The notes under the pieces: model-generated
Database searches by the model: none
The model's input: the letters and a program-made list of their open reading frames with translations, nothing else
Told to the model about the DNA's origin: nothing
Shown here: positions 6,542 to 7,414 of the stretch, in pieces
Layout: every line of letters begins with the position of its first letter
Numbering within the stretch: the stretch's first letter is position 1
Program-made: the position numbers and the translations under genes
NCBI GenBank assembly: GCA_021161545.1
Contig: JAGHAJ010000174.1
Span: forward strand, 1 to 7,414
From: Synergistota bacterium
GTDB lineage: Bacteria; Synergistota; JAGHAJ01
Length of the DNA stretch: 7,414 nt
Direction: 5' to 3'

Positions 6542-7165
6542 ATGCAGGTAGATAGAGTTGTGAGATTTCCGGTTTTGACTTATGAAGTTAAAGAAAAAGA
6601 AGTACTTGTAACGCTTAACTATAGCTTCAGAAAAGGCAAGTTACCACAAGACTGGAATAGCATATATCCAACGTTACTCGATGAAGCCAAGGTGTTAGCA
6701 GAACCACGTGGTAGCTACATTATCCGTAAAATAGCCTTTAGAGATGCATCTGGGATACACCTTAAAAATACAAGCTTTGTGTTACCAGGCAGTGATATGA
6801 AAAAGTTGCTTATTAATTCGTCAATGGTTGCAATATTTGCTGTTACCATAGGAAAGTCATTAGAGGATAATGTAGCTAGCTTGGTCAAATCTGGCAGATA
6901 TACAGAAGGTGTTATTCTGGACGCTGTAGGTTCTGTGCTTGTGGATAGTGTAGCGGATTCTATAAATGAGATTATAAAACGAGAAGCACAGATGTTTGGC
7001 TACAAAACCACACCGAGGTACAGCCCCGGATATGGGGATCTTAGTATTCAAACGCAGCCCTATTTCCTTAAGGAAGTGGATGGAGAATGGCTTGGCATAA
7101 GTCTTTCTGATACAAACCTTATGATACCTCAGAAATCGGTTACCGCACTTCTCGGAATATTTTAA
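6542..7165 (+). CDS. stand-alone MetH activation-domain-like protein (AdoMet-binding)
   Basis: Resembles the C-terminal activation domain of cobalamin-dependent methionine synthase. That domain binds AdoMet and re-methylates cobalamin that has become oxidised. Here it is a separate 207-residue protein. Landmarks are AVTIGKSLEDNV at 100-111, an ILDAVGSVLVDSVADSI helix at 125-141, and the diagnostic RYSPGYGDLSIQTQ at 159-172 with the AdoMet-contact pattern R-x-x-x-G-Y. The end GISLSDTNLMIPQKSVTALLGI matches the domain's last strand and helix. Stand-alone versions are known, for example Thermotoga maritima TM0269, which partners a methionine synthase lacking this domain. The gene starts one base after the asparaginase stop and has no recognisable SD, so its translation probably depends on coupling. 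No methionine synthase or corrinoid protein is in the window, so the partner enzyme is unknown; another corrinoid methyltransferase is possible. No terminator follows it. Confidence 0.87.
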   Translation: MQVDRVVRFPVLTYEVKEKEVLVTLNYSFRKGKLPQDWNSIYPTLLDEAKVLAEPRGSYIIRKIAFRDASGIHLKNTSFVLPGSDMKKLLINSSMVAIFAVTIGKSLEDNVASLVKSGRYTEGVILDAVGSVLVDSVADSINEIIKREAQMFGYKTTPRYSPGYGDLSIQTQPYFLKEVDGEWLGISLSDTNLMIPQKSVTALLGIF

Positions 7166-7180
7166 AGTATTTATCCTAAT

Positions 7181-7224
7181 CTTAACCTGAATTTAACATC
7201 TTCTTAATACCTTCTTAAAAACTT
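7181..7224 (+). promoter_or_regulatory. Pho box: four tandem 11-base repeats before the PstB-like gene
   Basis: Four units in exact 11-base register: CTTAACCTGAA (7181-7191), TTTAACATCTT (7192-7202), CTTAATACCTT (7203-7213), CTTAAAAACTT (7214-7224). The core is (C/T)TTAA, with the spacer CTT repeated three times. TTTATCCTAAT at 7170-7180 may be a degenerate fifth unit. Eleven-base periodicity and the TTAAC core match binding sites of PhoB/PhoP response regulators; the first unit contains the cyanobacterial-type CTTAACCT. The gene downstream looks like pstB, which is consistent. A weak -10 (TACTGT, 7230-7235) is at the expected distance, giving a start near 7242. Confidence 0.8.
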
Positions 7225-7247
7225 GGAGTTACTGTAGTTAAAAGAGC

Positions 7248-7334
7248 AATACCTAAGAAGGTTTATCCAGTTCCATTCAAGATCGGGATGGATGGTAGTG
7301 TGCCCGTTGTTAACTTTTGAATGGAGGTATCTTT
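7248..7334 (+). promoter_or_regulatory. structured leader that can hide the pstB ribosome-binding site
   Basis: Main stem: 7272-7282 pairs with 7315-7325 (TCCATTCAAGA with TTTTGAATGGA; 11 pairs, one G-U). Outer stem: ATACCT (7249-7254) with AGGTAT (7325-7330); the two stems share base 7325. Inner stem: CGGG (7284-7287) with CCCG (7303-7306). The SD GGAGGT (7323-7328), 7 bases before ATG 7335 counted from GGAGG, would be fully paired. A possible pseudoknot joins ATCCA (7265-7269) to TGGAT (7289-7293) in the loop. An alternative hairpin pairs ACCT (7251-7254) with AGGT (7259-7262) and would free the SD. There is no T-run, so this is not a terminator. I do not recognise a known riboswitch class. 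Confidence 0.5.
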
Positions 7335-7414
7335 ATGAGTGAGTTTGAAATTGATGTTAGAGACTTCTCTGCATTTTATGGTGGAAGAAAAATATTAAAG
7401 AATGTTAATCTCTC
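7335..7414 (+). CDS. pstB: phosphate ABC transporter ATPase PstB, N-terminal part (cut by window end)
   Basis: Only 26 full codons are visible: MSEFEIDVRDFSAFYGGRKI followed by LKNVNL. This is the first beta-strand and the A-loop region of an ABC ATPase, with the aromatic Tyr15 that would stack on ATP adenine. The pattern VRDFSAFYGGRKILKNVNL resembles PstB (VRNLNFYYGKFHALKNINL in E. coli). Walker A lies beyond the window. The PstB identity rests on this short match plus the Pho box at 7181-7224; another ABC ATPase is possible. ATG 7335 is chosen because GGAGG (7323-7327) is 7 bases upstream. If it is PstB, it would energise the PstCA phosphate permease. Its position directly after the Pho box, without pstS, pstC or pstA in front, suggests a separate transcription unit, perhaps pstB-phoU. 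Confidence 0.72.
   Translation, partial: MSEFEIDVRDFSAFYGGRKILKNVNL

Noticed and set aside
7272-7325. Partial antisense 5S rRNA, because the minus strand shows GGGCACAC and ATCCCGA in an order like 5S
   Set aside because: The match is short and patchy, the 5S helices I and V are missing, and the pairing pattern differs.
7271-7334. Terminator or attenuator made by the inverted repeat before pstB
   Set aside because: No run of T follows the 3' arm; the arm contains the SD of the next gene, which points to translational control if anything.
7225-7334. Known riboswitch classes (THF, preQ1, c-di-GMP, fluoride)
   Set aside because: I could not match their conserved core sequences by eye; an Rfam search would be decisive.
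1-7414. CRISPR array, insertion sequence, tRNA, rRNA, prophage or toxin-antitoxin features
   Set aside because: No regularly spaced long repeats, transposase motifs, cloverleaf or matching proteins were seen on either strand.

Overview
The window is a compact block of genes that all read left to right, from a moderately AT-rich bacterium. Arg codons are mostly AGA/AGG, ATA is common for Ile, and the proteins are rich in Lys, Glu, Ile and Val. This suggests, but does not prove, a thermophile. The periplasmic binding protein has an ordinary signal peptide ending in an Ala-type cleavage site and no lipobox cysteine. That fits a diderm (Gram-negative type) cell better than a monoderm. The sequence alone does not support naming a phylum.

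Layout. Bases 1-147 are a non-coding or upstream region with a clear extended -10 promoter element (107-115). Bases 148-4752 hold a complete branched-chain/hydrophobic amino-acid (HAAT/Liv) ABC importer, in the order ATPase LivG, ATPase LivF, permease LivH, permease LivM, binding protein. The first four genes overlap or nearly touch. The binding-protein gene is set off by an 85-base gap and has a hairpin on each side (3551-3568 and 4753-4775). Bases 4798-7165 hold three more genes, packed 3 bases and 1 base apart: a creatininase-family metal amidohydrolase, a cytoplasmic L-asparaginase-type amidohydrolase, and a stand-alone protein matching the AdoMet-binding activation domain of B12-dependent methionine synthase. 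Bases 7166-7334 form a second regulatory region. It has four tandem 11-base Pho-box-like repeats followed by a leader that can fold over the ribosome-binding site of the last gene. That gene, cut by the window end, begins like the phosphate importer ATPase PstB.

How the genes may work together. The first seven genes look like one uptake-and-hydrolysis unit: the importer brings in an amino acid or amide, and two amidohydrolases of unrelated folds could deaminate or ring-open it in the cytoplasm. The actual ligand is unknown. The MetH-activation-like protein is probably co-transcribed but has no obvious link to the substrate. No terminator is visible between it and the Pho box, so readthrough into the phosphate gene is possible.

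The least explained part is the roughly 110-base leader before the PstB-like gene. It has an 11-pair stem, an outer 6-pair stem, an inner CGGG/CCCG stem and a possible loop-to-bulge pseudoknot. Together these would hide the Shine-Dalgarno sequence. Everything about its function is inference.
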